Positions 7,000 to 15,083 of a DNA stretch of 64,000 nucleotides are shown here, in pieces. Source of the stretch: Denitratisoma sp. (lineage in GTDB: Bacteria; Pseudomonadota; Gammaproteobacteria; Burkholderiales; Rhodocyclaceae). Position 1 is the first letter of the stretch. Each line of letters begins with the position of its first letter. The notes beneath the pieces were generated by a model that was not told the DNA's origin, did not search any database, and saw only the letters and a program-made list of their open reading frames with translations. The DNA is taken from contig JAVSMO010000001.1 in the NCBI GenBank assembly GCA_032027165.1, positions 1,986,458 to 2,050,457 on the forward strand, read 5' to 3'. Position numbers and translations under genes: made by a program.

Positions 7000-8343
7000 A
7001 TGAAATACAAGAATCTCGACGACTTCATGGCGTATGTCGAGGCGCGCGATCGCAACCAGCCCGAGTTCCTGCAGGCCGTGCGGGAAGTCATGGGCAGCCT
7101 GTGGAACTTCATCGAGCACAACCCCCGCTACGCCGACGCCGCGCTGCTCGAGCGCCTGGTCGAGCCGGAGCGCGTGATCCAGTTCCGCGTCTCCTGGGTG
7201 GACGACCGCGGCGAAGCGCACACCAACCGCGCCTTCCGCGTGCAGCACAGCTCGGCCATCGGCCCGTTCAAGGGCGGCATGCGCTTCCATCCCTCGGTGA
7301 ACCTGTCGATCCTGAAGTTCCTCGCCTTCGAGCAGACCTTCAAGAATGCGCTGACCACGCTTCCGATGGGCGGCGGCAAGGGCGGCTCGGACTTCGATCC
7401 GAAGGGCAAGAGCCGCAATGAAGTGATGCGCTTCTGCCAGGCGCTGATCGTCGAGCTCTACCGCCACCTCGGCCCGGACACCGACGTGCCGGCCGGCGAC
7501 ATCGGCGTCGGCGGCCGCGAAGTCGGCTTCATGGCCGGCATGATGAAGAAGCTCTCCAACAACGCCGCCTGCGTGTTCACCGGCAAGGGCATGTCCTTCG
7601 GCGGCAGCCTGATCCGACCGGAGGCCACCGGCTACGGCCTGGTGTACTTCGTCGACGACATGCTGAAGACCCGCAAGGAAGGCTTCGAGGGCAAGACGGT
7701 CTCGCTCTCCGGCTCGGGCAACGTCGCGCAGTACTCGGCGGAGAAGCTGATCGAGCTCGGCGCCAAGGTGGTGACGGTTTCCGACTCCGGCGGCACGGTG
7801 TACGACAAGGCCGGCATGACCCGCGAGAAGCTCGATGCGCTGATGAGCATCAAGAACGACCATTACGGCCGCGTCGACGAGTTCGCCAAGAAGTTCGGCC
7901 TGGAGTACCTGCCCGGCAGGACGCCGTGGCACATCCCGGTCGACATCGCCCTGCCCTGCGCCACCCAGAACGAGCTGAACGGCGAGGACGCCAAGCTGCT
8001 GGTGAAGAACGGCGTGAAGTGCGTGGCCGAAGGCGCCAACATGCCGTCCACGCTGGAAGCCGTCGAGGTCTTCATCAAGGCCGGCATCCTCTACGCACCG
8101 GGCAAGGCCAGCAACGCCGGCGGCGTCGCCACCTCCGGCCTGGAGATGACGCAGAACGCGCAGCGCCTGCCGTGGGTGCGCGAGGAAGTCGACGGCCGCC
8201 TGAAGGGCATCATGCACGAGATCCACAGAAACTGCGTGCAGTACGGCAGCGGCAAGGATGGCTTCATCAACTACGTCGACGGCGCCAACATCGCCGGCTT
8301 CGTCAAGGTCGCCGATGCCATGACCCAGCAGGGCATATACTAG
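7000..8343 (+). CDS. gdhA: NADP-specific glutamate dehydrogenase
   Basis: 447 residues, the same length as the well-known enterobacterial enzyme. It interconverts 2-oxoglutarate, ammonium and NADPH with glutamate. Visible landmarks are the substrate-lysine loop PMGGGKGGSDFDPKGKS (about residues 123-139), PAGDIGVGGREVGFM, the dinucleotide-binding turn SGSGNVAQY, and the C-terminal GGVATSGLEMTQNA. The ATG at 7000 follows GGAGAG at 6990-6995 and matches the family N-terminus (MKYKNLDDFM); an in-frame ATG at 6949 lies in the leader. Two NtrC boxes upstream indicate nitrogen control. Confidence 0.97.
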   Translation: MKYKNLDDFMAYVEARDRNQPEFLQAVREVMGSLWNFIEHNPRYADAALLERLVEPERVIQFRVSWVDDRGEAHTNRAFRVQHSSAIGPFKGGMRFHPSVNLSILKFLAFEQTFKNALTTLPMGGGKGGSDFDPKGKSRNEVMRFCQALIVELYRHLGPDTDVPAGDIGVGGREVGFMAGMMKKLSNNAACVFTGKGMSFGGSLIRPEATGYGLVYFVDDMLKTRKEGFEGKTVSLSGSGNVAQYSAEKLIELGAKVVTVSDSGGTVYDKAGMTREKLDALMSIKNDHYGRVDEFAKKFGLEYLPGRTPWHIPVDIALPCATQNELNGEDAKLLVKNGVKCVAEGANMPSTLEAVEVFIKAGILYAPGKASNAGGVATSGLEMTQNAQRLPWVREEVDGRLKGIMHEIHRNCVQYGSGKDGFINYVDGANIAGFVKVADAMTQQGIY

Positions 8344-8362
8344 GCACGACGCGCTTCGATCG

Positions 8363-8388
8363 TCCGGGCATCCGCGAGGGTGCCCGGA
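8363..8388 (+). terminator. Possible terminator or attenuator after gdhA
   Basis: TCCGGGCA (8363-8370) and TGCCCGGA (8381-8388) form an 8-bp stem 20 bases after the gdhA stop. Only two T residues follow, so termination may be partial and allow readthrough into the thioredoxin-like gene. Confidence 0.4.
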
Positions 8389-8432
8389 TTCCGCTTCGCT
8401 ACCTTCACCTTCGCGCGTCCCGGGAGACAACG

Positions 8433-9467
8433 ATGCGCGCGATCTTCATACCGCTTCTATTGCTGACCGCCCTCGCCGGCCCGACGGCGATGGCGGCCGA
8501 TCCGCCGGCCGCGCTCGCGCCGGGCATGGTCAATCCCGGCTTCCACGAGCCGCCGGCGTGGTTCAAGGAATCCTTCCTCGACCTGCGCGACGACGTCGCC
8601 GAGGCGGCGAAATCCGGCCGCCGCCTGATGCTGTATTTCTACCAGGACGGCTGCCCCTACTGCGCCAAGCTGCTGCGCGAGAACTTCGGCGAGAAGGCCA
8701 TCGCCGACAAGACGCGGAAACATTTCGACACGATCGCGGTGAACCTCTGGGGCGACCGCGAGGTGACCGACCTCGCCGGCAGGACGACGACGGAAAAGGC
8801 CTTCGCCAAGGCCCTGCGCGTGCAGTTCACGCCGACCCTGCTGATGCTCGACGAAAAGGGCGCCACCGCGCTGCGCCTGAACGGCTACGTGCCGCCGCAC
8901 CAGTTCCACGCCGCGCTCGACTACGTCGGCGGACGCCTGGAGAAGGGCCAGTCGTTCACCGATTACCTGCTGGTGCGCGCGCCCGAGCCGGCGAGCGGAA
9001 AGCTGCACGAGGCGACCTGGCTGTTGAAGCCGCCGCTGGACCTGTCGAAGCGCGACGGCCGGCCGACGCTGGCGCTCTTCGAGCAGAAGGTGTGCGCCGG
9101 CTGCGACGAGATGCATGCCGAGGGCTTCCCGCGGCCGGAGGTGGCGGCGCTGCTGAAGCGCTTCCGCGCCGGGCGGGTGGACATCGCGGCAAACGAGGCG
9201 GTGAAGACGCCGGACGGGAAGCGGCTGCCGATGCGCGAGTGGGCACGGCAGCTGAAGATCGTCTACACGCCGAGCTTCGTCTTCTTCGACGCGGCCGGCA
9301 AGGAAGTCTTCCGCATCGAGGGCTACCTGCGCCCCTTCCACCTCGCCTCCTCGCTCGACTACGTGGCGTCGGGCGCCTACAAGAAGCAGCCGGAATTCCA
9401 GCGCTTCATCGAGGCGCGCGCCGCGGCGCGGCGCGCGCAGGGCGAGAAGATCGAGCTGATGAAATAA
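8433..9467 (+). CDS. Periplasmic double-thioredoxin-fold protein
   Basis: 344 residues with a signal peptide ending near AMA-AD (residue 21). Two thioredoxin-like domains are seen. The first has CPYC at residues 74-77 and a cis-Pro loop (QFTPT, 132-136). The second has CAGC at 221-224 and VYTPS. Single-domain relatives (SoxW-like and thioredoxin_2 proteins) reduce periplasmic disulfides during sulfur oxidation or cytochrome maturation. The tandem arrangement with two different active sites suggests electron relay or isomerase use. The ATG at 8433 follows GGGAGA. The convergent neighbour is a sulfide:quinone oxidoreductase, which fits a sulfur role. Confidence 0.75.
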   Translation: MRAIFIPLLLLTALAGPTAMAADPPAALAPGMVNPGFHEPPAWFKESFLDLRDDVAEAAKSGRRLMLYFYQDGCPYCAKLLRENFGEKAIADKTRKHFDTIAVNLWGDREVTDLAGRTTTEKAFAKALRVQFTPTLLMLDEKGATALRLNGYVPPHQFHAALDYVGGRLEKGQSFTDYLLVRAPEPASGKLHEATWLLKPPLDLSKRDGRPTLALFEQKVCAGCDEMHAEGFPRPEVAALLKRFRAGRVDIAANEAVKTPDGKRLPMREWARQLKIVYTPSFVFFDAAGKEVFRIEGYLRPFHLASSLDYVASGAYKKQPEFQRFIEARAAARRAQGEKIELMK

Positions 9468-9479
9468 GGCTCGATCCGC

Positions 9480-10751
9480 TCAGCGCTTGACCTTCATGAT
9501 GCCGAGCGCGCCCATCACCATCTTCTCGAAGACCGGCTCGGAAGAGCCCTTCTTCATCTTGCGCATGAAGTACTTCTCGAAGGCGATCTTGGCGAGGTGC
9601 ACCCATTTGCCCTCGGAGAACCAGTTCACGTTGCGCGGCGGAATCTGCGGCAGGGCGACGAAGGCGACGCCGGTGTCGCCGAAGTCGGCCAGGCACACCG
9701 CGTTCCAGGTGGCCTTCTCGTAGGGCTCCTTGCCGTCGAGCTCGGCGCGGATGTTGTGCACCGTGGCGGTGACCATCGACTCGATCATGTAGCCGGTCTT
9801 CGGCACGCCGGTGGGCACCGGCGTCGGCTCGGGCGGGGCGATGGCGATGCAGACGCCGACCGAGTAGATGTTCTTGTACTTCGGGTTGCGCTGGTGCTGG
9901 TCGACGACGATGAAGCCGCGCGGGTTGGCCAGGCCCTCGATGCCGAAGACGGCGTCGACGCCCTTGAAGGCCGGCAGCATCATCGAGTACTTGAAGTCGA
10001 GCACGTGGTCCTTCTTCGGCGTGCCGTCGTCGTTGTGCTCGGTGACGTACATCTTGCCGGCCTCGACCTTGGTGGTCTTGGCGTTGCAGATCCACTTGAT
10101 GTGGCGGTCGCGGAAGATCGACTCCAGCATGCCTTTCGAGTCTCCGACGCCGCCCAGGCCGAGGTGGCCGATGTAGGGCTCGGCGGTGACGAAGGTCATC
10201 GGCACCTTGTCGCGGACCTTGCGGCGGCGCAGGTCGGTGTCCATGATCGCGGCGTACTCGTAGGCGGGGCCGAAGCAGGACGCCGCCTGCACCGCGCCGA
10301 CGACGATCGGGCCGGGGTCCTTGACGAACTCGCCCCAGGCCTTTTCCGCCGCGACGGCATGGTCGACGTGGCAGATCGACTGGGTGTGGCCATTCGGGCC
10401 GAGTCCCTCGACCTCGTCGAAGGCCAGCTTCGGGCCGGTGGCGATGACGAGGTAGTCGTAGTCCATCGTGCCGCCGTCGCCCAGTTCGAGCTGGTTCTTG
10501 TCGGGATGCACGCGCTTGACGCCGGCGGCGGAGAAATCGATCTTCTTGCGGCCGAGGATGGTGGCGAGGTCGAGCTCGATGTCGTCGCGCTTGCGCCAGT
10601 TGACGGCCACCCACGGGTTGGACGGGACGAAATGGAACGTCTTCGAATTCGATACGACAGTGATGCGGTCTTCCTTGCGCAGCGCCTCGCGCAGTTCGAA
10701 AGCCGCCGGCAAACCGCCAATGCCGGCGCCCATGATCACGACATGTGCCAT
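9480..10751 (-). CDS. sqr: Sulfide:quinone oxidoreductase-type flavoprotein
   Basis: 423 residues. The FAD-binding GAGIGGLPAAFEL is at 8-20. Cys127, Cys159 and Cys353 have spacing close to the three catalytic Cys of Acidithiobacillus-type SQR (128, 160, 356); Cys301 (SVGVC) is extra. The middle NAD-like domain and the C-terminal amphipathic region FEKYFMRKMKKG fit membrane association. It oxidises sulfide to polysulfide or persulfide and passes electrons to quinone. A set of inverted repeats lies upstream. A flavocytochrome c-type role is less likely because no cytochrome subunit is adjacent. Confidence 0.85.
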   Translation of the reverse strand: MAHVVIMGAGIGGLPAAFELREALRKEDRITVVSNSKTFHFVPSNPWVAVNWRKRDDIELDLATILGRKKIDFSAAGVKRVHPDKNQLELGDGGTMDYDYLVIATGPKLAFDEVEGLGPNGHTQSICHVDHAVAAEKAWGEFVKDPGPIVVGAVQAASCFGPAYEYAAIMDTDLRRRKVRDKVPMTFVTAEPYIGHLGLGGVGDSKGMLESIFRDRHIKWICNAKTTKVEAGKMYVTEHNDDGTPKKDHVLDFKYSMMLPAFKGVDAVFGIEGLANPRGFIVVDQHQRNPKYKNIYSVGVCIAIAPPEPTPVPTGVPKTGYMIESMVTATVHNIRAELDGKEPYEKATWNAVCLADFGDTGVAFVALPQIPPRNVNWFSEGKWVHLAKIAFEKYFMRKMKKGSSEPVFEKMVMGALGIMKVKR

Positions 10752-10797
10752 CCAAGTCTCCTCATATAGTCTTTCTCGCCGGACCCGGCGGGTGGAT

Positions 10798-10853
10798 CAT
10801 TATCGTGCGCCCGTTTCGTGCGCCGCAATCGCGATTGCGATGGGCCGATAATG
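10798..10853. promoter_or_regulatory. Nested palindromes upstream of sqr
   Basis: CATTATCG (10798-10805) and CGATAATG (10846-10853) form a perfect 8-bp inverted repeat enclosing the 14-bp palindrome GCAATCGCGATTGC (10825-10838). The block lies in the 128-base gap between the MFS stop and the sqr start, so it may be an operator for sqr or a structured end of the MFS mRNA. Confidence 0.4.
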
Positions 10854-10879
10854 CAGCCTTATTGCTTCAGACCTGAAGC

Positions 10880-12172
10880 TTATTGCTGCCAGATGTTGCG
10901 GCAGCCGGTCTCGCGCACGAAGAACGTGGCGGCGGCGCCCAGCGCGGCGGCCCCGGCGAGGATGAGCAGGCCGGTGGCGTAGGCGGACGGGGCGTAGAGG
11001 CGCGCGCCCTCGGCCATGGCGCCGTCCCAGCCGCGGTCCATGGCCCAGCCGACGAGGGGCTGCAGGACGGCCGGACCGAGGAAGACGCCGACGTTCACCA
11101 CGCTGGTGGCCATGCCGGAGAGCAGCGGCGGGTTCACTTCCTTGGCGCAGGCCCAGGACAGCGTGAGGCTGGCGGTGACCAGCCCCATGACGCCGCAGAT
11201 CAGGTAAGTGAGCCCTAACGGCAAGGGGCCCGAGGCGATCCAGAGCCACCAGCCGAGAGCATGCAAAATGGCGCCGCCGACCATCAGCGGCTTGCGTTTG
11301 CCCATGCGATCCGAGATGCGGCCGATCACCGCGCAGCCGATGGCGAAGCCGATGAAATACACGCTGATGTGGTTGGAGGCCACCGCCCGCGTCATGCCGT
11401 GCACCTGGGTCAGGTAGGGCACGGCCCACAGGCCGGCGAAGGCGAAGAAGCTGCCGGCGATGCCGAGGTTCACGAAGAAGCCGGGCCAGGTGGCGGGGTT
11501 CTTCATGACCACGATCAGGTTACCGAGCCAGGCGGTGCGGTCGACCTTCGCTCCGTGCGGCGCGGCGGCGCGCTTCTCTCCCCGCTTCTCGCCCGGCTTG
11601 TCCTGCACGAGGAACCAGGAGGCGAGGCCGATGGCCAGCGAGAGGACGCCGACCACCACGAACACCGAGCGCCAGCCGGCGGCCTGCGCCGCCCAGGCGA
11701 GCGGCGCGCCGGCCGCCACCGAGCCGATGTTGCCGATGAACATCGCCGTGCCGGTGAGCGTGGCGAAGCGGTTCTCCTCGTACCAGACGGCGACGAGCTT
11801 GAGCATGGCGATGAAGGCCACCGAGACGCCGAGGCCGACCAGGGTGCGGCCGACGACGGCGATGTCGAAGGTCGGCGCCAGGCCGAAGAGCAGCGAGCCG
11901 GCACCGGCGACGATGCCGCCGAGGGTGAGGATCTTGCGCGGCCCCAGCGTGTCGGCGAGCACGCCGGTGGGGATCTGCATCACCGTGTAGACGTAGAAGT
12001 AGGTCGCCGCCAGCACGCCGAGCGAGGCGGCGCTGGTCTCGAAGGCGGCGGCGAGGTCGCGCGCGATGGCCGCCGGCGCGACGCGGTGGAAGAAGGACAG
12101 CAGGTAGGCGCCGATGGCGAGCAGCAGCACCGTGGTGCGCAGGCGTTTCTGCGATTCGGTCAGTTCAATCAT
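10880..12172 (-). CDS. Major facilitator superfamily permease
   Basis: 430 residues with about 12 membrane helices. The MFS motif A region GVLADTLGPRKIL (loop 2-3) and a matching loop 8-9 (GRISDRMGKRKPL) are present. The start overlaps the arsenate reductase stop by 8 bases, so the two are cotranscribed and probably act together. That context suggests export of an arsenic or phosphate-like species, but the sequence itself is of a general sugar-phosphate/anion MFS type and substrate cannot be read from it. It is not an ArsB or Acr3 protein. Confidence 0.75.
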   Translation of the reverse strand: MIELTESQKRLRTTVLLLAIGAYLLSFFHRVAPAAIARDLAAAFETSAASLGVLAATYFYVYTVMQIPTGVLADTLGPRKILTLGGIVAGAGSLLFGLAPTFDIAVVGRTLVGLGVSVAFIAMLKLVAVWYEENRFATLTGTAMFIGNIGSVAAGAPLAWAAQAAGWRSVFVVVGVLSLAIGLASWFLVQDKPGEKRGEKRAAAPHGAKVDRTAWLGNLIVVMKNPATWPGFFVNLGIAGSFFAFAGLWAVPYLTQVHGMTRAVASNHISVYFIGFAIGCAVIGRISDRMGKRKPLMVGGAILHALGWWLWIASGPLPLGLTYLICGVMGLVTASLTLSWACAKEVNPPLLSGMATSVVNVGVFLGPAVLQPLVGWAMDRGWDGAMAEGARLYAPSAYATGLLILAGAAALGAAATFFVRETGCRNIWQQ

Positions 12173-12707
12173 CGTAGGTAAAAGTCAGTCCCTGCGGCAC
12201 GGCGGCGGCGGCGCCGGCGCGGCCGATCTCGTCGAGATGGCGCTGCAGTTCGGCGCGCTCCATCGTCTCGAAGGACAGGCTGAGGAAGGTGAGGATGCGC
12301 TCGGCGAGCAGGGCGTAGGCCTTCATGAAGGCGGCGCGCTTGTCGTCGTCGCTGCCGGTCACGGCGGCCGGATCGTCGACGCCCCAGTGGGCGCGCAGGA
12401 AGTTGCCCGGCCACACCGGGCAGGTTTCATTGGCGGCGTTGCCGCACACCGTCACCACCAGGTCGAGCGCCGGCGCGCCCGGCGCGGAGAATTCGTCCCA
12501 GCGCTTGCTGCGCAGGCCGGCAGTCTCCAGTCCCTGCGCCTCCAGCAGTTCCAGCGCGAAGGGATTCACCTGGCCGGCCGGCTTGCTGCCGGCGGAGTAG
12601 GCGCGCACGCGGCCGCCGCCGAGGGCGTTGAACAGCGCCTCGGCGAGGATGCTGCGCGCCGAGTTGCCGGTACAGAGGACGAGGATGTTCCAGGGGCGGT
12701 CGCTCAT
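12165..12707 (-). CDS. arsC: Arsenate reductase, low-MW phosphatase type
   Basis: 180 residues. The P-loop LCTGNSARS carries nucleophile Cys12; the resolving pair is Cys88 and Cys95 in TVCGNAANETCPVWPG. This matches thioredoxin-coupled arsenate reductases that convert As(V) to As(III) by a three-Cys relay. The C-terminal extension after residue 150 (RAGAAAAVPQGLTF) carries a copy of the 24-bp motif. It leads a two-gene unit with the MFS permease and lies beside a Crp/Fnr gene. A paralogue with the same Cys positions is at 24843-25337. Confidence 0.9.
   Translation of the reverse strand: MSDRPWNILVLCTGNSARSILAEALFNALGGGRVRAYSAGSKPAGQVNPFALELLEAQGLETAGLRSKRWDEFSAPGAPALDLVVTVCGNAANETCPVWPGNFLRAHWGVDDPAAVTGSDDDKRAAFMKAYALLAERILTFLSLSFETMERAELQRHLDEIGRAGAAAAVPQGLTFTYDD
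12181..12204 (+). repeat. 24-bp bipartite motif, copy 3
   Basis: Perfect AAAGTCAGTC (12181-12190), core CCTGCGGC, ACGGCG (12199-12204). Within the 3' end of arsC, opposite to coding, encoding AVPQGLTF. Confidence 0.9.
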
Positions 12708-12717
12708 GGCCCTTTAA

Positions 12718-13350
12718 TCATAAACGCCTGCCGGGTTGACGCAACGTCAAGCGCGGCCCGTCGACGGCGAGCGTGCCCTCGTCCTGCAGCCGCGCCAGCG
12801 TGCGGTAAAGCGCCTCGTGGGTGAGGCCGAGCTCGGCCGCCCAGGCCTTGCGCGACTGGGCGAGCACGAGCGTGCCCGCCGTGCCCTCGGACTCGATGGC
12901 GTGCAGGATGCGCGCCTCGGCGCCGTGCAGGCTGAGGCGCTCGCAGCGGGCGCGCAGCCGGCGCACCTCGCGCGCGAGCTGCGCCATCCAGTCATTGCGG
13001 AAGGCCGCGTCGCCTTCCAGCGCCTCGCGAAACTCGCGGATCGGAAAGGCCAGCAGGCGCCCGTCGGCAGCGGCCACCCCGTCGCAGTGATAGGCCTTCG
13101 ATTCCAGGCTGGCCTCGGCGAAGAAGCCGCCGCGGCTGCGCTGCAGCACCACCTCGCCCCCCGTGCGCGAGTGCCGCAGCAGGCGCACCTCGCCGTCGAG
13201 GACGCAGTACATCGCCTTCGGCCGGTCGCCCTGGCGGAAGAGCGTCTCCCCGGCGGCGAACGCGCGCAGGCGGGCGGCATCGCGCAGCGCCGGCGGAATG
13301 TGCGTCAGTTCGGGATGGTCGGCGGCAAGGACGGGCCAGTCGCTAATCAT
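12718..13350 (-). CDS. Crp/Fnr family transcription regulator
   Basis: 210 residues. An N-terminal cyclic-nucleotide-like beta-roll (LFRQGDRPKAMYCVLDGEVRL) is followed by a dimer helix and a C-terminal helix-turn-helix with RKAWAAELGLTHEALYRTLARL. The cluster-binding Cys of FNR are absent, so it is not an oxygen-sensing FeS protein; the effector is unknown. A 14-bp FNR-like palindrome touches its start codon, which suggests autoregulation and joint control of the divergent cytochrome c' gene. It ends 11 bases before the arsC start and could be cotranscribed with it. Confidence 0.85.
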   Translation of the reverse strand: MISDWPVLAADHPELTHIPPALRDAARLRAFAAGETLFRQGDRPKAMYCVLDGEVRLLRHSRTGGEVVLQRSRGGFFAEASLESKAYHCDGVAAADGRLLAFPIREFREALEGDAAFRNDWMAQLAREVRRLRARCERLSLHGAEARILHAIESEGTAGTLVLAQSRKAWAAELGLTHEALYRTLARLQDEGTLAVDGPRLTLRQPGRRL

Positions 13351-13364
13351 ATGATCAGGATCAT
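13351..13364. promoter_or_regulatory. FNR-like palindrome between crp/fnr gene and cytochrome c' gene
   Basis: ATGAT-CAGG-ATCAT, perfect 5-bp arms with the 4-base spacing of Crp/Fnr sites (TTGAT-N4-ATCAA). It abuts the regulator's start codon at 13350 and lies 60 bases upstream of the divergent gene. Binding by the adjacent regulator is inference. Confidence 0.55.
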
Positions 13365-13423
13365 AACGCAGGCCGGGCCGCGCGCCCTACCCTGCCGGCT
13401 GTTTCAATCGAGGAGAAATTCAC

Positions 13424-13924
13424 ATGAACCGCGTTTTGATCGCCACGCTGGCGGCTGCGCTGTGCTTCGGCACCGCCCGCGCCCAGCAGCACGACCACGC
13501 CCTGCACATGCAGCACCATGCGCAGGCGGCAAAGACCGCGAAGGCCGCGCCGAAGGACGCCCGCCAGGCTGTTCATTTCCCGAAGACATTGCGCGAGCAC
13601 ACCCTGGCCAACATGCGCGACCACCTGCTGGCGCTGCAGGAAATCCAGGAGGCGCTGGCGAAGCAGGAATACGACCGCGCCGCCGACATCGCCGAGCGGC
13701 GCCTCGGCATGAGCTCGCTTCAGCTTCATGGCGCGCACGACGTGGCGAAGTACATGCCGAAGGGCATGCAGGAGGCCGGCACCGCCATGCACCGCAACGC
13801 CAGCCGCTTCGCCGTCGCGGCGAAGGACGCCGCCGCCACCGGCGACGTCAGGCCGGCGCTGGCCGCACTGGCCGCGACGACGGCGCAGTGCGTGGCCTGC
13901 CACGCGGGTTATCGGGTGAAGTAG
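13424..13924 (+). CDS. Cytochrome c'-like (class II) periplasmic cytochrome
   Basis: 166 residues with a signal peptide cleaved near ARA-QQ (residue 20), a His-rich stretch (DHALHMQHH), and an otherwise helical body. The single haem site CVACH is at 156-160, close to the C-terminus. That position is the mark of four-helix class II cytochromes, which bind NO or carry electrons. The ATG follows GAGGAG (13410-13415). It is divergent from a Crp/Fnr gene with a shared palindrome. Confidence 0.8.
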   Translation: MNRVLIATLAAALCFGTARAQQHDHALHMQHHAQAAKTAKAAPKDARQAVHFPKTLREHTLANMRDHLLALQEIQEALAKQEYDRAADIAERRLGMSSLQLHGAHDVAKYMPKGMQEAGTAMHRNASRFAVAAKDAAATGDVRPALAALAATTAQCVACHAGYRVK

Positions 13925-13925
13925 T

Positions 13926-14426
13926 TCAGAGCTCCAGCGCGTCCTTGATGGCGGCGATGCCGGCGTTGGCGCATTTCTCGTCGATGTCGCCGCCGGGCGC
14001 GCCGGAGACGCCGATGCCGCCGAGGATGTTGCCGCCGCCCTCGATGAGGACGCCGCCGCCGACCATCACGACGTTGGGCAACTGGCGGATGCCGCTGGCC
14101 GGCTTGCCCGGCTGGGTCATCTCCGCCATGGCGGTGGTGCTGCTGCGAAAGCTCACCGCCGTCCACGCCTTGCCGATGGCGGTCTTCGGCGTGTGTGCGC
14201 CGGCGTAGCGGTCGCGCAGCATGACTTGCGCGAGGCCGGAGCGGTCGACCACCGCCACCGCCACCTGGTAGCCGCCGTCGCGGCATGACTTCAGCGCCGC
14301 CTGCGCGGCCTTCAGCGCCGTCTCCGGCGTCAGGGTGCGGATGTTGTAGGTGGCGTCCTGCGCGGCGGCACTGCCGGATGCCAGCGCAAGAACCAGTGCG
14401 GTACCAAGAACCGTTGTGCGTTTCAT
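13926..14426 (-). CDS. GlcG/HbpS family periplasmic protein
   Basis: 166 residues. Signal peptide to about residue 21 (SAAAQD), then the GlcG/HbpS fold with ALKSCRDGGYQVAVAVVDRSG and the glycine-rich GGGVLIEGGGNILGGIGVSG. Homologues bind haem or corrinoid and occur near sensor or oxidation genes; the exact role is unknown. The ATG at 14426 has AAGGAGAG upstream. It is convergent with the cytochrome c' gene, only one base apart, and follows the sulfur operon in the same orientation. Confidence 0.75.
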   Translation of the reverse strand: MKRTTVLGTALVLALASGSAAAQDATYNIRTLTPETALKAAQAALKSCRDGGYQVAVAVVDRSGLAQVMLRDRYAGAHTPKTAIGKAWTAVSFRSSTTAMAEMTQPGKPASGIRQLPNVVMVGGGVLIEGGGNILGGIGVSGAPGGDIDEKCANAGIAAIKDALEL

Positions 14427-14463
14427 GCGTGCTCTCCTTTGCGTAAGTCCCGGCTGGAAAACT

Positions 14464-15081
14464 TCACCGGCGGCCGCCGGCCTTTCCGTTCTCATAATAA
14501 GCCAGCAGGGCAGCCAGTTCCAGATCGCTGAAGGGATTGCGCCAGGCGGTGCTGCGGTCGCCGCGCACGCCGATCAGCAGGCGCGCCGCGAATTCCTCGC
14601 GCGGCGTGCGCCTGGACTGCTCGAAGAGGTTGAAGGCCGGCAGCTGCGTCTCCGTCACCGGCGCCTCGTGGCAGCCGGCGCAGGCCTGGCGGTGGATGGC
14701 TTCGCCGAGGCGCAGCCGCTCCGGCGTGGCTTCGTTCGGCAGGAGCGCGCCGGCCGCGAAGGGATGCCGGTGCCTTAGCGTCTCCAGGCCGGCTTGCAGG
14801 GCGCGCCAGTCGCGCTTCGCCAGGGCCGCGCGCAGTGCGGGCACCGCGGCGGGATCGGCTTCGGCGCGGCGCATCAGGAGGGGCAGCGAGGACAGCGCGC
14901 CGGCCAGGCGGGCGCGCAGGCCTTCGCGGTGGAGCGGCAATTCGCCGGGCGACTGGATGCGGCGCACGTCGCCCGCCATGACTGCCAGTTCGGCGGCGAG
15001 GCGCCGTTGATGCTCGCCCTGCGCCGCGGCCGCGGTGGAAACCACCGCGGCCGCGAACGCCAGAACGAAACGCAACTTCAC
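14464..15081 (-). CDS. Monohaem cytochrome c, last gene of the sulfur operon
   Basis: 205 residues from a GTG start at 15081, just after the rhodanese stop (AACTGACCGTG). Signal peptide to about residue 20. Residues 25-115 are helical without haem; the C-terminal domain has CAGCH at 134-138 and likely Met or His axial ligands downstream. It probably accepts electrons from periplasmic sulfur chemistry carried out by the rhodanese encoded just upstream. Coupled translation with that gene supports a shared task. Confidence 0.75.
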   Translation of the reverse strand: MKLRFVLAFAAAVVSTAAAAQGEHQRRLAAELAVMAGDVRRIQSPGELPLHREGLRARLAGALSSLPLLMRRAEADPAAVPALRAALAKRDWRALQAGLETLRHRHPFAAGALLPNEATPERLRLGEAIHRQACAGCHEAPVTETQLPAFNLFEQSRRTPREEFAARLLIGVRGDRSTAWRNPFSDLELAALLAYYENGKAGGRR

Positions 15082-15083
15082 GG

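Noticed and set aside
10880..12172. MFS permease next to arsC as ArsJ
   Set aside because: No glyceraldehyde-3-phosphate dehydrogenase-type partner gene is present, and nothing in the sequence points specifically to ArsJ.
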